Below are positions 47,567 to 57,502 of a stretch of DNA of 64,000 nucleotides, in pieces; within the stretch, counting starts at the first letter, position 1; the number at the start of each line of letters is the position of its first letter. A program made the position numbers and the translations under genes. The DNA comes from Lachnospiraceae bacterium. Its GTDB lineage: Bacteria; Bacillota; Clostridia; Lachnospirales; Lachnospiraceae. The stretch is taken from contig QXWV01000028.1 of the NCBI GenBank assembly GCA_009911195.1, forward strand, positions 1-64,000, in the 5' to 3' direction. The notes beneath the pieces are model-generated. The model was not told where the DNA came from and did no database searches. It saw only the letters and a program-made list of their open reading frames with translations.

Positions 47567-49684
47567 ATGAAAGAAAAATTAAGGGATTTAGAAGATGATA
47601 ATAAGGTAATTTCCCAGATGAGAAGTATTCATATGGTTCCGATGGAGGAGGTCTGCGGTTTTGAAGTACGTCCTGGAATGTATGAAATTAACGGGGCTAC
47701 GGCAATTCCCTGCGGCGTTAATTTTACAGTTCATTCCTTGCATGCCACATCCTGTGAACTGCTTCTTTTCCATAGGATGGAAGACGAACCTTATGCAGTG
47801 ATTCCTTTTCCTGAGAATTACAGGATTGGGAATGTATACTCTATGATAGTATTCGGGCTTCATATTGAGGATTTTGAATATGCTTACCGTCTGGATGGCC
47901 CATATGATGTGAGAAAAGGGTTGTTGTTTAATAAAAATAAAGTGCTTCTTGATATATATGCCAAAGCGGTAAGCGGGCAAAGAATATGGGGTATTAAGAA
48001 AAAAGATGAAGTAAGCTATAAAGCCAGGGTAGTAAGGGATGATTTTGACTGGATGAACAGCAGGCAGCTTTTGATTCCTATGGAAGACCTCGTTATTTAT
48101 GAAATGCATGTGCGCGGTTTTACAAAACATGAATCATCCGGGGTAGAATATCCTGGAACTTTTAAAGGGCTTTCTGAGAAAATTGATTATTTAAAGGATT
48201 TGGGAATCAATGCTGTAGAGTTAATGCCAATTTTTGAATTCGATGAAATGAAGGATTACAGGGAAGTTGACGGCAGGCAGCTTCTGGATTACTGGGGGTA
48301 TAATACGGTCAGCTTTTTTGCCCCGAATACAAGCTATACGGCGGATGTGGAGTATAATCATGAAGGGACGGAATTAAAGAAATTAATTAATGAGTTGCAT
48401 AAAAATGGCATTGAGTGCTTTTTAGATGTAGTTTTTAACCATACGGCGGAAGGGAATGAAATGGGCCCGTGTTTTTCTTTTAAGGGCTTTGACAATAATA
48501 TTTATTATATGCTTACGCCCGATGGGTATTACTATAATTTCAGCGGGTGCGGGAATACGTTAAACTGTAATCATCCTATTGTACAACAAATGATTTTGGA
48601 ATGTCTGAGGTATTGGACAACGGTTTACCATATTGATGGATTCCGGTTCGATTTGGCAACAATTCTTGGACGGAATGAAGACGGTTCGCCTATGAATAAT
48701 CCCCCGTTATTAAAGAGCCTGGCTTTCGACCCGATTCTTGGAAATGTGAAGCTGATTGCGGAAGCCTGGGATGCGGGTGGCTTGTACCAGGTAGGAAGCT
48801 TCCCTTCATGGAACAGATGGTCGGAATGGAATGGGAGATACAGGGATGATATTAGGGATTTCCTGAAAGGGGATTATGGAAATTCGGGTTTGGCAGCAAA
48901 AAGGATTACAGGCTCTAAAGATTTATATGACCCACAATATAGAGGAAATAATGCGTCGGTAAATTTTATAACCTGCCATGACGGGTTTACTTTATGGGAT
49001 TTGTATTCTTATAATTGGAAGCATAATGAGGCAAACGGCTGGAATAATACGGATGGAAGCAATGATAACCGTAGCTGGAATTGTGGGGTAGAAGGGGAGA
49101 CAGATAATAAAGAAGTCCTTTCCCTTCGCTACCGTCTTATAAAAAATGCGGTGGCAGTATTAATGATGAGCCGGGGAACTCCTATGTTTCTTGCAGGCGA
49201 TGAATTCTGCAATACCCAGTTCGGGAATAATAACGCTTATTGTCAGGATAATGAAATCTCTTGGCTGGACTGGAATCTTTTAGGGAAAAATAAAGATGTT
49301 TTTGAATTTTTCCGATATATGATACAGTTTAGGAAAGAACATGATATAATAAAGAAACATACCGGCAGTTGTTCTTTAGGATTTCCTGAAATACAGATTA
49401 TGGAAGCTAATGATTCCTGCAAAGTGCTGCGCATTATTTACGCAGGAAGAAATAAGGATGATACAAAAGATGATATTATCTGTCTAGCAGTAAATGTATT
49501 CTGGGAGAACCAGGAATTTTGCCTTCCGGCTTTACATCATGACATGGGCTGGTATATGGCGGCGGATACAGGAATGGGCTATCTTCCGGGCGTATTTCCT
49601 TCGGAAGGGGAAAAAATGCCTCTACTGGAAAGGGGATGGGTAAAAATGCCGCCTCGTTCCGTATGTGTTATGATAGTAAAATAA
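47567..49684 (+). CDS. Glycogen debranching enzyme / isoamylase-type GH13
   Basis: A 705-residue enzyme. A CBM48-like N-terminal beta domain (about 25-150) precedes the (beta/alpha)8 domain: VIYEMHVRGFT, DVVFNHTAEG, the nucleophile region DGFRFDLATIL, the acid/base region LIAEAWDAGG and the CHDGFTL motif. A C-terminal beta domain ends the protein. It most resembles GlgX/TreX debranching enzymes that cut alpha-1,6 branches of glycogen or starch. No signal peptide, so intracellular glycogen is the likely substrate. A GAGGGAAAGAAGG site precedes the ATG. Confidence 0.92.
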   Translation: MKEKLRDLEDDNKVISQMRSIHMVPMEEVCGFEVRPGMYEINGATAIPCGVNFTVHSLHATSCELLLFHRMEDEPYAVIPFPENYRIGNVYSMIVFGLHIEDFEYAYRLDGPYDVRKGLLFNKNKVLLDIYAKAVSGQRIWGIKKKDEVSYKARVVRDDFDWMNSRQLLIPMEDLVIYEMHVRGFTKHESSGVEYPGTFKGLSEKIDYLKDLGINAVELMPIFEFDEMKDYREVDGRQLLDYWGYNTVSFFAPNTSYTADVEYNHEGTELKKLINELHKNGIECFLDVVFNHTAEGNEMGPCFSFKGFDNNIYYMLTPDGYYYNFSGCGNTLNCNHPIVQQMILECLRYWTTVYHIDGFRFDLATILGRNEDGSPMNNPPLLKSLAFDPILGNVKLIAEAWDAGGLYQVGSFPSWNRWSEWNGRYRDDIRDFLKGDYGNSGLAAKRITGSKDLYDPQYRGNNASVNFITCHDGFTLWDLYSYNWKHNEANGWNNTDGSNDNRSWNCGVEGETDNKEVLSLRYRLIKNAVAVLMMSRGTPMFLAGDEFCNTQFGNNNAYCQDNEISWLDWNLLGKNKDVFEFFRYMIQFRKEHDIIKKHTGSCSLGFPEIQIMEANDSCKVLRIIYAGRNKDDTKDDIICLAVNVFWENQEFCLPALHHDMGWYMAADTGMGYLPGVFPSEGEKMPLLERGWVKMPPRSVCVMIVK

Positions 49685-49762
49685 AAATATTGTGGACATA
49701 TGTAAAATGGGAAAATAATGAAACAGTAATTTATTAATATTTAATCAATGGAGGAAAAAGTT

Positions 49763-50683
49763 ATGGCAGAAGAAGTAAGACAGGAAACGATGGAAGATTA
49801 TAGTAAGGAGCTGGAGGCATCGTTTCAACCGATTAACGAAGGTGATATTGTTTCAGGAACGGTAATTTCCGTAAATGAAGAGGAAGTGGTTCTGGATTTC
49901 AATTCGTTTGCACAAGGTATTATTAAAGCGGAAGATATGAGCAATGACCCTAAGTACAATGTTCTGGAAGAAGTAAAAATAGGGGATACCATAAAAGCTA
50001 CTGTTGTAAAGACGGACGATGGTACGGGAAGCATTCAATTATCCTGCAAAGAAGCAAAAGATGTCCTTTCATGGGATGTTTTAAAGCAGGATATGGATGA
50101 AGCAAAAGAAATTGAAGTAAAAGTAAGCGAAGTGGTAAATGGGGGCGTAATTGCTTATGCGGAAGGTATCCGTGGATTTATCCCGGCATCCCACCTTTCC
50201 CTCAATTATGTGGAGAATCTGGAAGAATGGGTGAATAAAAAGCTTACGGTTCAGGTTATTACTGTGGATGAAAGCAAGAAAAAGCTTGTAATGTCTGCAA
50301 AAGTGGTGGAAAAGAAGAAAGCGGAGGAAGAAATCAACCATAAGATTTCCATGATGGTTCCCGGAACAATTTTGGAAGGGGCTGTGGAATCTTTGATGCC
50401 TTATGGGGCGTTTATCGCTCTTCAGGATGGGCTTAGCGGATTGGTTCATATATCCCAGATTAGCCAGAAGAGGATTAAGAAGCCTTCCGAGGTTTTAAAC
50501 GTAGGGGATAAGGTAAAGGTAAAAGTGTTGAATACCAATGATGGGAAGATAAGCCTTAGTATGAAAGCTGTGGAAGAAAATTCACAGGCCGATGAAATGG
50601 AGAAAGTAGAAACGGCAAAATATAGTTCCAAGGAAAATATCGGAACTTCTTTGGGTGATTTATTGAAGAACCTGAAACTATAA
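49763..50683 (+). CDS. S1-domain RNA-binding protein (ribosomal S1-like)
   Basis: A 306-residue protein with three S1 domains: about 25-100 (GDIVSGTVISVNEEEVVLDF), 110-185 (IRGFIPASHLS) and 200-275 (GTILEGAVESLMPYGAFIAL...LSGLVHISQIS). A short acidic tail ends in SLGDLLKNLKL. It is the clostridial short form of ribosomal protein S1, helping mRNA binding. The start at 49763 follows GGAGG; the ATG at 49748 overlaps that site. Confidence 0.9.
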   Translation: MAEEVRQETMEDYSKELEASFQPINEGDIVSGTVISVNEEEVVLDFNSFAQGIIKAEDMSNDPKYNVLEEVKIGDTIKATVVKTDDGTGSIQLSCKEAKDVLSWDVLKQDMDEAKEIEVKVSEVVNGGVIAYAEGIRGFIPASHLSLNYVENLEEWVNKKLTVQVITVDESKKKLVMSAKVVEKKKAEEEINHKISMMVPGTILEGAVESLMPYGAFIALQDGLSGLVHISQISQKRIKKPSEVLNVGDKVKVKVLNTNDGKISLSMKAVEENSQADEMEKVETAKYSSKENIGTSLGDLLKNLKL

Positions 50684-50738
50684 AATGATTAGCTTTTAAA
50701 TAGCAATAAATTATATCATATGTAAAGGAGGGGTAAGT

Positions 50739-51335
50739 ATGTATAATATCGTAACAATCGAAAGAAAGTTTGCCAGTGGCGGAAATGAGATTGGGAAGAG
50801 ATTGGCAGAAGCTTTGGGGTATAAGCTTTATGACAGAAATATTCTTTTGGAAGCGGCGAAGAATTTAAAGATTCCCTTTGTACAGATTGAAGAGCTGGAA
50901 GAGGCCAGTGCAGGAAGCCTGTTATTTAATCTTTCCAAGACTCCTATTGGGGGAATATCGAAAAATAAAGATTTGCCTTTGGCGGATAAGTTGTTTCTTG
51001 AGGAAAAACGTATTATAGAGGAAGCGGCCAAAGAAGGTAAATGTGTAATAGTGGGAAGAGCTGCAGGGTACATTTTACGGGAAAGGGAAGACTGCCTGAA
51101 AGTATTTATCCACGCCGAAGATGAAAAAAGAATAAAGAGGGCGATTGAAAAGGAAGGGTATAGCGAGCAGGAAGCAGAAAATGCGGTAAGGAAAAATGAT
51201 AAGAGGCGAAGCGGGTTTTACCGTTCCGTTACCAGTCATGAATGGGGAGACCCAAAACGCCATGAATTATATATGGACAGCGGAAAACTTTCGATTGATT
51301 TATGTTTGAAGCTGTTGATAGAAGCTGTGAAGTAA
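50739..51335 (+). CDS. Cytidylate kinase-like family protein
   Basis: A 198-residue P-loop-like kinase of the cytidylate_kin2 family. The nucleotide region ERKFASGGNEIGKRLAE (residues 8-24) replaces a classic Walker A GxxGxGK; CVIVGRAAGYIL and YRSVTSHEWGDPKRHEL are family motifs. The true substrate is uncertain. AAGGAGGGG precedes the ATG. A strong hairpin follows its stop. Confidence 0.88.
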   Translation: MYNIVTIERKFASGGNEIGKRLAEALGYKLYDRNILLEAAKNLKIPFVQIEELEEASAGSLLFNLSKTPIGGISKNKDLPLADKLFLEEKRIIEEAAKEGKCVIVGRAAGYILREREDCLKVFIHAEDEKRIKRAIEKEGYSEQEAENAVRKNDKRRSGFYRSVTSHEWGDPKRHELYMDSGKLSIDLCLKLLIEAVK

Positions 51336-51358
51336 ATTTGTTTTCGGCACTTGCATTT

Positions 51359-51390
51359 AGCCGTCACTATTGGATAGTGACGGCTTATTT
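51359..51390 (+). terminator. Terminator of the cytidylate-kinase-like gene
   Basis: AGCCGTCACTAT and ATAGTGACGGCT pair perfectly around a TGG loop, followed by TATTT. The tail is the first bases of the tandem-repeat array. Confidence 0.85.
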
Positions 51391-51748
51391 ATATAATAGG
51401 AAATTACGCCACAGTATTGTAAGTCGCCAGGAAAGAATGCGAAGCATTCTTTGGAGTTGGCCGCCAGGCCAACTCTTATTTATATAATAGGAAATTACGC
51501 CACAGTATTGTAAGTCGCCAGGAAAGAATGCGAAGCATTCTTTGGAGTTGGCCGCCAGGCCAACTCTTATTTATATAATAGGAAATTACGCCACAGTATT
51601 GTAAGTCGCCAGGAAAGAATGCGAAGCATTCTTTGGAGTTGGCCGCCAGGCCAACTCTTATTTATATAATAGGAAATTACGCCACAGTATTGTAAGTCGC
51701 CAGGAAAGAATGCGAAGCATTCTTTGGAGTTGGCCGCCGGGCCAACTC
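51385..51748. repeat. Four tandem copies of a 91-bp hairpin-bearing repeat
   Basis: Exact copies begin at 51385, 51476, 51567 and 51658, and the array ends at 51748 (4 x 91). The only difference I see is an A-to-G change near 51739 in the last copy. Each unit contains TTATTTATATAATAGG, a conserved middle, and two perfect hairpins: AAAGAATGC/GCATTCTTT with a 3-base loop and GAGTTGGCC/GGCCAACTC with a 4-base loop. Since 91 is not a multiple of 3, a translated repeat protein is ruled out. It fills the gap between two convergent genes. Confidence 0.95.
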
Positions 51749-51756
51749 TTTTTATT

Positions 51757-52494
51757 CTAGTTTTCCGTCCACTGCTTTAACATAGCCCTGGCGGAACGGT
51801 TCATTTCTTTCCTGAAGTCCACATAGAATTTCCTGTTGGCAAAGGCGGTAATAAAAGTTTTAAATTCCTCCCCCGATTTTTCGGACTGTTTTTCAAACAT
51901 GGCTTGGGTTTCTTCTAAAGATTTCTGCTGGTAAATATTTGTATGAACGATATCTTCCAGTTCAAAGCGTTTTGGCTTTTGCCTGTCTTTTTGCTGTTGT
52001 GTAGGCTTTCCGAATACTACCATGGAATAGGGAAGGGCATAGGTGGGAAGATGAAAGAGTTCCCGGTTGATTTCAAAATTTTCCATGATATCCCCGATAT
52101 AGCAGGAGCCGATTCCCATAGACTGGGCGGCAACAACGGCATTTTGTGCAGCGATTACACAATCCTGGGAAGCCAGGAATAAATCTGCTTCCCCTATTAC
52201 AGGGGTTTCTTCACAATAAGCATTGAAAATATCATACCATTTCTGAAAATCGGCCAGAAAGATGAGCACTAAGGGTGCTTTGGCGATAAAAGGCTGATTG
52301 TCGCATCTTTTTGCCAGTTCTTCTTTTAAATACTGTTCCTGTATATCCAGAATGGAGTAAAGTGCCATATTTCCCGCCGTGGGTGCCTGGAGGGCGGATT
52401 CCAGTATGATTTTCTTTTCTTCTGCCGTAATCGGTTCGTCAGTAAAAACCCGGGTGGACTTTCTGTTGAAAATATCCTGAATAGTCTGGTTCAT
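51757..52494 (-). CDS. Nitroreductase family protein
   Basis: A 245-residue FMN-binding oxidoreductase: FNRKSTRVFTDEPI, ESALQAPTAGNMALYS, GSCYIGDIMEN and the VFGKPTQQQKDRQKPKRF segment fit NfsA/NfrA-like nitroreductases. Probable NAD(P)H-dependent reduction of nitro or quinone compounds; the natural substrate is unknown. Start MNQTIQDIFN (52494) is supported by AAGGAGA upstream; the frame from 52539 adds 15 residues. Its stop lies 9 bases from the end of the repeat array. Confidence 0.9.
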   Translation of the reverse strand: MNQTIQDIFNRKSTRVFTDEPITAEEKKIILESALQAPTAGNMALYSILDIQEQYLKEELAKRCDNQPFIAKAPLVLIFLADFQKWYDIFNAYCEETPVIGEADLFLASQDCVIAAQNAVVAAQSMGIGSCYIGDIMENFEINRELFHLPTYALPYSMVVFGKPTQQQKDRQKPKRFELEDIVHTNIYQQKSLEETQAMFEKQSEKSGEEFKTFITAFANRKFYVDFRKEMNRSARAMLKQWTEN

Positions 52495-52687
52495 AATAAG
52501 TTCTCCTTCCATTATCCATGAGCTGTTTATCTGCTTCATGATACATATGCATTTATTATATCAATTAATTGACATTTACAGAAAAAATGTTTAATATTAT
52601 ATATAAATTCAGTGAAAATGTACAAAGAAATAGGTTCTAGAAGTACAAAAAGTACAAAAAAGCAAAGAGAAGAAACGGAGGGAGAGT

Positions 52688-54208
52688 ATGATAGGATTTT
52701 TGATTGGATTTGCAATTGTAGTACTTGTTGTTGTTATTCTGGTTACGGGATATAAGAAGGCGCCGCCAGATACGGCATTTATTATTTCGGGTTTGCGCAA
52801 AAAAATAATTATCGGTAAGGCCAGTGTGAAGATACCTTTTTTTGAACGGATGGACAGACTGAGCCTGAAATTGATTGCCATTGATGTAAAGACATCCAAT
52901 GCAGTACCTACGGCGGATTATATTAATATTCAGGTGGATGCTGCGGTTAATGTAAAAATAAGCAGTGAGCCGCAGAAATTGGCTTTGGCGGCGGAGAATT
53001 TCCTGAATCAGAATACCCAGTACATAGCCGGTATTGCCAGGGAAGTGCTGGAAGGAAATATGAGGGAAATCGTAGGTCGTATGCGATTGGAAGAGATGGT
53101 CAGCGACAGGCAGAAATTTGCCAATCTTGTAAAGGAGAATGCGGAACCGGACCTGGCGGCTATGGGGTTGGATATTGTCAGCTTTAACGTACAGAATTTT
53201 GCGGATGGCAACGGCGTTATTGATGATTTAGGTATTGATAATATTTCCCAGATTAAGAAAAAAGCGGCGATTGCAAAGGCGGAAGCGGAAAAGGAAATCG
53301 CTGTGGCGAAAGCGGAAGCGGACCGTCAGGCAAACGATGCCCGTATTAACGCAGAGAGGGAAATAGCTAAGAAAAATAATGAACTTTCCCTTCAGAAGTC
53401 GGAATTAAAGAAACTGGAGGATACAAAGAAAGCGGAAGCGGATGCGGCATACAAGATTCAGGAGCAGGAACAGAGGAAAACGATTGAAGTGGCCACTGCG
53501 GAAGCCAGCATTGCAAAGCAGGAAAAAGAAGTAACATTAAAGCAGAAAGAGGCAGAAGTAAGGGAAAAAGCGTTGGATGCGGAAGTGCGCAAGAAGGCGG
53601 AAGCGGAAAAATTTGCCCGTCAGCAGCAATCCGATGCGGAATTATATGAAAGGCAGAGAAAGGCAGAAGCGGAGAAATTCGAGCAGGAAAGGGAAGCGGA
53701 TGCCATGAAGGCGAAGGCGGAAGCGCAAAAGTTTTCTAAGGAGCAGGAAGCGGCCGGTATCCGTATGGTAGGTGAAGCGGAAGCGGAAGCTATCCGTGCG
53801 AAAGGTATTGCGGAAGCGGAAGCCATGGAAAAGAAAGCGGAAGCATACCAGAAGTATAACAATGCGGCTATGGCAGAAATGCTCATTAAAGTTTTGCCTG
53901 AAATTGCCGGAAAGATTGCAGAACCTTTGACCCAGATTGATAAGATTACTATAATCGGTGGAGGCGGCCAGTCGGATGGGGTAAGTTCTGTAGCCGATAA
54001 TGTTCCGGCGGTTATGGCCAAACTTTTTGAAACGATGAAAGATACTGTGGGCATTGATTTGGCGGATATTGTAAAAGCGGGTACCTATGATGCCAAGGTA
54101 AACAGGAATATCAGCATTACAACGGGCGATAGGGAAGAAAATAAAGATATGGAAAAAGCGGCTGCGGCAGCTTCTGTAGTAAAAGCTATGGATGGGGATA
54201 TTCTTTAA
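52688..54208 (+). CDS. floT: Flotillin family protein
   Basis: A 506-residue flotillin. An N-terminal hydrophobic hairpin or helix (about 3-22), an SPFH/band-7 domain (about 28-200) and a long coiled coil rich in Ala, Glu and Lys repeats (about 210-410, many EAEA and KAEAE units) lead to a C-terminal domain with GGGGQSDGVSSVADNVP. It organises membrane microdomains and affects fluidity. GGAGGGAG precedes the ATG. A partner NfeD gene, common next to floT, is not found here. Confidence 0.93.
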   Translation: MIGFLIGFAIVVLVVVILVTGYKKAPPDTAFIISGLRKKIIIGKASVKIPFFERMDRLSLKLIAIDVKTSNAVPTADYINIQVDAAVNVKISSEPQKLALAAENFLNQNTQYIAGIAREVLEGNMREIVGRMRLEEMVSDRQKFANLVKENAEPDLAAMGLDIVSFNVQNFADGNGVIDDLGIDNISQIKKKAAIAKAEAEKEIAVAKAEADRQANDARINAEREIAKKNNELSLQKSELKKLEDTKKAEADAAYKIQEQEQRKTIEVATAEASIAKQEKEVTLKQKEAEVREKALDAEVRKKAEAEKFARQQQSDAELYERQRKAEAEKFEQEREADAMKAKAEAQKFSKEQEAAGIRMVGEAEAEAIRAKGIAEAEAMEKKAEAYQKYNNAAMAEMLIKVLPEIAGKIAEPLTQIDKITIIGGGGQSDGVSSVADNVPAVMAKLFETMKDTVGIDLADIVKAGTYDAKVNRNISITTGDREENKDMEKAAAAASVVKAMDGDIL

Positions 54209-54219
54209 CAGGAAAGAAA

Positions 54220-54253
54220 ATGGCCTTGCTGGGGAAAAGCCCGGCAAGGCCAT
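54220..54253. terminator. Hairpin between floT and the convergent beta-galactosidase
   Basis: ATGGCCTTGC (54220-54229) and GCAAGGCCAT (54244-54253) pair perfectly around a 14-base loop. No long T-run on either strand; may serve both convergent genes. Confidence 0.6.
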
Positions 54254-54289
54254 TGGATTTGTGGGAGGAATTAATTACCTAATTACTAT

Positions 54290-57200
54290 TCAATCTTCCC
54301 GGAGGGATGGAAAGCCCGCCGGTAGCATCTTAAACCCAAATCGAAATATCTCATCATTTAATTGATACTTTTCCAATAACCGCGGTCCGCAACTATTAGA
54401 GCCAATCCCGCTTTGCCGGTAATCCACACAGAGTACGGTATAAGGAGATTCTTCCAGTTCATAATTATGGCCTTTTTTAGTCAATTCTTCCTGCGTATAA
54501 ACGGAGGCATTAAAGGCAAAGGTTTCCGTACCGGCTATGGATAATGCAGATTTTTCCCCATATACCGATACATAATCGCAGTCATGATGGCTTCCGTTTT
54601 CCTGAGGGCGGATGTAGTCTTCGTGCATTGCTTTTACGTTTGTATGGAAAATCCCGTGCCAGCCGGCCCATTTTTTGTCTATATAGCTTTCTGTCGGCCC
54701 TATTCCGCAATAAGTCACTTTTTCCATAGATTTGGGTAAAAACATACGAAGCCCGAATCTGGGCAGGAACGGAAATTCAGGATTCTTTTTCACATCCAGC
54801 TCCACATCCACTATGCCATCCGCTCCGATGGTCCAACATGCTTTGATATCCAGGATTCTTTGAATATATATGGCGGATATGGACAGCACCGTTTCTATTT
54901 TTATTTTATTTTCTATAGCTGTTACATCTGTTGTATAAGCCCTTGCTATAGTGCGGTCATATTGGGCGTCTATCCAATTTTGTTTAATAATACGGTCATT
55001 GTCCGTAGGTGCCCTCCAAATGTTGTATTCCATAGGACGTTCTAAAAGGGAATAGTTTCTGTAAACCATTTCCAGGAATACACCAGTCAGCTTATCATAT
55101 GTATAGGAAAAGGCAGGGGTGGAAATTATCAGGCGGCAATCATCTTCTTCCACTTTTATTTCCTGGTTTTTATTATCCTCCCTATTTCCATATGTTTCCA
55201 TAGCCTCTCCAAAATCGCCGGAGAAGATTTGTTTTATCTTTTGGTTCATATTTTCATTGGTTTCTACGGCTACTTCTTCAAAGCCCAGCATGAAACCGGA
55301 GGGAAGGATTTCTGTTTCCTGTTTTAAATAATAGGAAACCTTTAAGAAGCATTTCCCTTTTTCCGGAGTCCGGAAATTAAGGGGAATTGTCTTTTCCTCA
55401 TGGGCAGGGATATTTAAAAGCTCCTGGTTTTCAATCTTCCCTTTTTCCGTAACAGCACCGTCACAAATCACTTCATACTCCATGGTAATATAGTCTTTCA
55501 GGTTCAGAAAATCCATATGGTTCTTTAATACCAATTCCTTTTTATCCTGATGGAATGAGATTACCCTGGCCGGGCGGTGTACATTTTTAAATTCCAGCAA
55601 ACCTGTATGCGGCCTTCTGTCAGGATATACAAGGCCATCCATACAGAAATTGCCGTCATGGGGATGTTCTTTATGGTCGCCCCCATAGGCATATTTCTTT
55701 TTTCCGTTTATGCTTTTCCCGGTTTCAATGGCATGGTCGCACCATTCCCAGATAAAACCGCCGCAAACTGTATCATGCTGCTGGATGAGCCGGAAATAAT
55801 CCTCCAAATCGCCAGGGCCATTTCCCATGGCATGGCAGTATTCGCACATTACGAAAGGCTTGGTGCCATCTTCCCTAAGATAATCATGTATTTCCTCCAG
55901 AGAGGGGTACATACGGCTGTATAAATCAATATTGCTAAAATCGTATTTGCGTTTTTCGGAAGTATGGAGGGCGCTTTCAAAATGAGTCAGCCTGGTGGAA
56001 TCGAATTCTTTTGTCCATTTCAATGCTTCCTCAAAAGTACAGCCATAGGCGCATTCGTTGCCCATGGACCAAATCACCACGCTTGGCCTGTTTTTATCCC
56101 TTTCCACACAGCGCTTGGTCCTGTCCAGCGTTGCTTCTGTGTATACCGGATTATCTGAGATTGCCTCATTCCAGCGCCTTCTGCGCCTTTCCCAGTCCGT
56201 ATCCGGGAAATAAATATCCACCGTTCCATGGCTTTCATTATCCGCTTCGTCAATAACATAAAAGCCCAGATGGTCATAGAGGTAGTAAAACATCGGCGCA
56301 TTAGGGTAATGGCTTGTGCGGATAGCATTGATATTATGTTCTTTCATCAGCTTTAAATCTTTCATAATTTGAGGCATACTGATAGCAAAGCCTGTGACAG
56401 GGTCGCTGTCATGACGATTCGTTCCCCGGAATTTCACTTTTACACCGTTAATATATAACACGCTGTCTTTTGTGTGGATTTCGCGGATTCCTACATAATC
56501 GGTAATGGCTTCGTCCGCAGTTTCCAGGAGCAGGGTATATAAGTAGGGGGTTTCTGCGCTCCATAAATGGGCTTTCTCTATGTAAAAGGATATTTTTCCA
56601 TCCTTTACAAGACCCTCCGCAGTCACTTTCCCTCCCTGGTCTAATAATGTTACGCTTGTATCCACAGGCTGGTTCTGGTAATGGAATGAGATTTCCACAG
56701 TTCCGTTTTTATAATCCGGGGAAGGGAAGGCTTTGACAAAATAGTCATAAATGCCTTCTTTTGGCCGTTTCAGAAGATATACATCCCTGAAAATGCCGCT
56801 CATCCTGAATTTATCCTGGTCTTCAAAATAACTGCCGTCGCACCATTTGAGCACAAGCACTGCCAAAGTATTTTCCCCTTCTTTTAAAAGGTCAGTAACG
56901 TCGAATTCACTCGTGGAATGGGAGACTTGGCTGTATCCTGTAAAAACCCCGTTTATCCATACATAAAAGCAGGAGTCTACCCCTTCAAAGTTCAAAAAAG
57001 CTTTCGGTGCTTTTTCATCTTTATGATATGTAAAAGTACGAACATATTCGCCGCAGGGATTGGCATGGGGCACGAAAGGCGGGTCCATGGGGAAGGGATA
57101 GCGTGTATTCGTATATTGGTGGCGGTCATATCCATAGTTTTGCCAAACGCCGGGTACTGTGACCGTATCAAACCCTTCCGTGGGATATCCTTCCTGGTAA

Positions 57201-57397
57201 AATTCCTCTTTTATTTCATAAATGCTGTCAAAATAACGGAACTTCCATTGGCCGGAAAGCAGCATAAAACGGTCAGACTCCTCCCTTCTTTCCACAGGCT
57301 TATCCATTTTTGCGGAAGCAGGAATGTAATAAGCCCTGTTGGGCATCGTATTTTTATGTAGCACGTTCAAATTTTCGTAATATTTTGGGACAATCAT
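54290..57397 (-). CDS. Beta-galactosidase, GH2 (LacZ type)
   Basis: A 1035-residue GH2 enzyme. An N-terminal jelly-roll (GQWKFRYFDS..., VPGVWQNYGYDRHQYTN), Ig-like domains, the TIM barrel with the acid/base Glu in WSMGNECAYG and the nucleophile Glu in PFVMCEYCHAMGNGPG, and a C-terminal Bgal_small_N domain with APTDNDR complete the LacZ architecture. No signal peptide, so cytoplasmic. It hydrolyses terminal beta-galactosides, either lactose or, in this genome context, galactose exposed in host glycans. It stands alone on the minus strand behind its own leader motif and probable promoter. Confidence 0.95.
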   Translation of the reverse strand: MIVPKYYENLNVLHKNTMPNRAYYIPASAKMDKPVERREESDRFMLLSGQWKFRYFDSIYEIKEEFYQEGYPTEGFDTVTVPGVWQNYGYDRHQYTNTRYPFPMDPPFVPHANPCGEYVRTFTYHKDEKAPKAFLNFEGVDSCFYVWINGVFTGYSQVSHSTSEFDVTDLLKEGENTLAVLVLKWCDGSYFEDQDKFRMSGIFRDVYLLKRPKEGIYDYFVKAFPSPDYKNGTVEISFHYQNQPVDTSVTLLDQGGKVTAEGLVKDGKISFYIEKAHLWSAETPYLYTLLLETADEAITDYVGIREIHTKDSVLYINGVKVKFRGTNRHDSDPVTGFAISMPQIMKDLKLMKEHNINAIRTSHYPNAPMFYYLYDHLGFYVIDEADNESHGTVDIYFPDTDWERRRRRWNEAISDNPVYTEATLDRTKRCVERDKNRPSVVIWSMGNECAYGCTFEEALKWTKEFDSTRLTHFESALHTSEKRKYDFSNIDLYSRMYPSLEEIHDYLREDGTKPFVMCEYCHAMGNGPGDLEDYFRLIQQHDTVCGGFIWEWCDHAIETGKSINGKKKYAYGGDHKEHPHDGNFCMDGLVYPDRRPHTGLLEFKNVHRPARVISFHQDKKELVLKNHMDFLNLKDYITMEYEVICDGAVTEKGKIENQELLNIPAHEEKTIPLNFRTPEKGKCFLKVSYYLKQETEILPSGFMLGFEEVAVETNENMNQKIKQIFSGDFGEAMETYGNREDNKNQEIKVEEDDCRLIISTPAFSYTYDKLTGVFLEMVYRNYSLLERPMEYNIWRAPTDNDRIIKQNWIDAQYDRTIARAYTTDVTAIENKIKIETVLSISAIYIQRILDIKACWTIGADGIVDVELDVKKNPEFPFLPRFGLRMFLPKSMEKVTYCGIGPTESYIDKKWAGWHGIFHTNVKAMHEDYIRPQENGSHHDCDYVSVYGEKSALSIAGTETFAFNASVYTQEELTKKGHNYELEESPYTVLCVDYRQSGIGSNSCGPRLLEKYQLNDEIFRFGFKMLPAGFPSLRED

Positions 57398-57404
57398 AGT
57401 TTCA

Positions 57405-57421
57405 CTCCATTTCTGCGCTGC
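57405..57421 (-). promoter_or_regulatory. Leader motif copy before the beta-galactosidase
   Basis: Read on the minus strand: GCAGCGCAGAAATGGAG, seven bases before the ATG at 57397. It provides the GGAG Shine-Dalgarno. Confidence 0.6.
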
Positions 57422-57502
57422 TTTTTATATGGAAAAGAATATGAAGGCGCAGCGTTGCCATAAATTCCAGATGATAAGTTTCGGGCCCTTTTTGATAATA
57501 TC

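Noticed and set aside
51302-51487. 61-residue open frame entering the tandem repeats
   Set aside because: It overlaps the end of the cytidylate-kinase-like gene and the 91-bp period breaks the frame in each copy.
51385-51748. CRISPR array
   Set aside because: The copies are directly contiguous with no unique spacers, and no cas gene is nearby.
53642-54253. 203-residue open frame opposite the flotillin gene
   Set aside because: It is the antisense of the Ala/Glu/Lys coiled-coil region and has no independent support.
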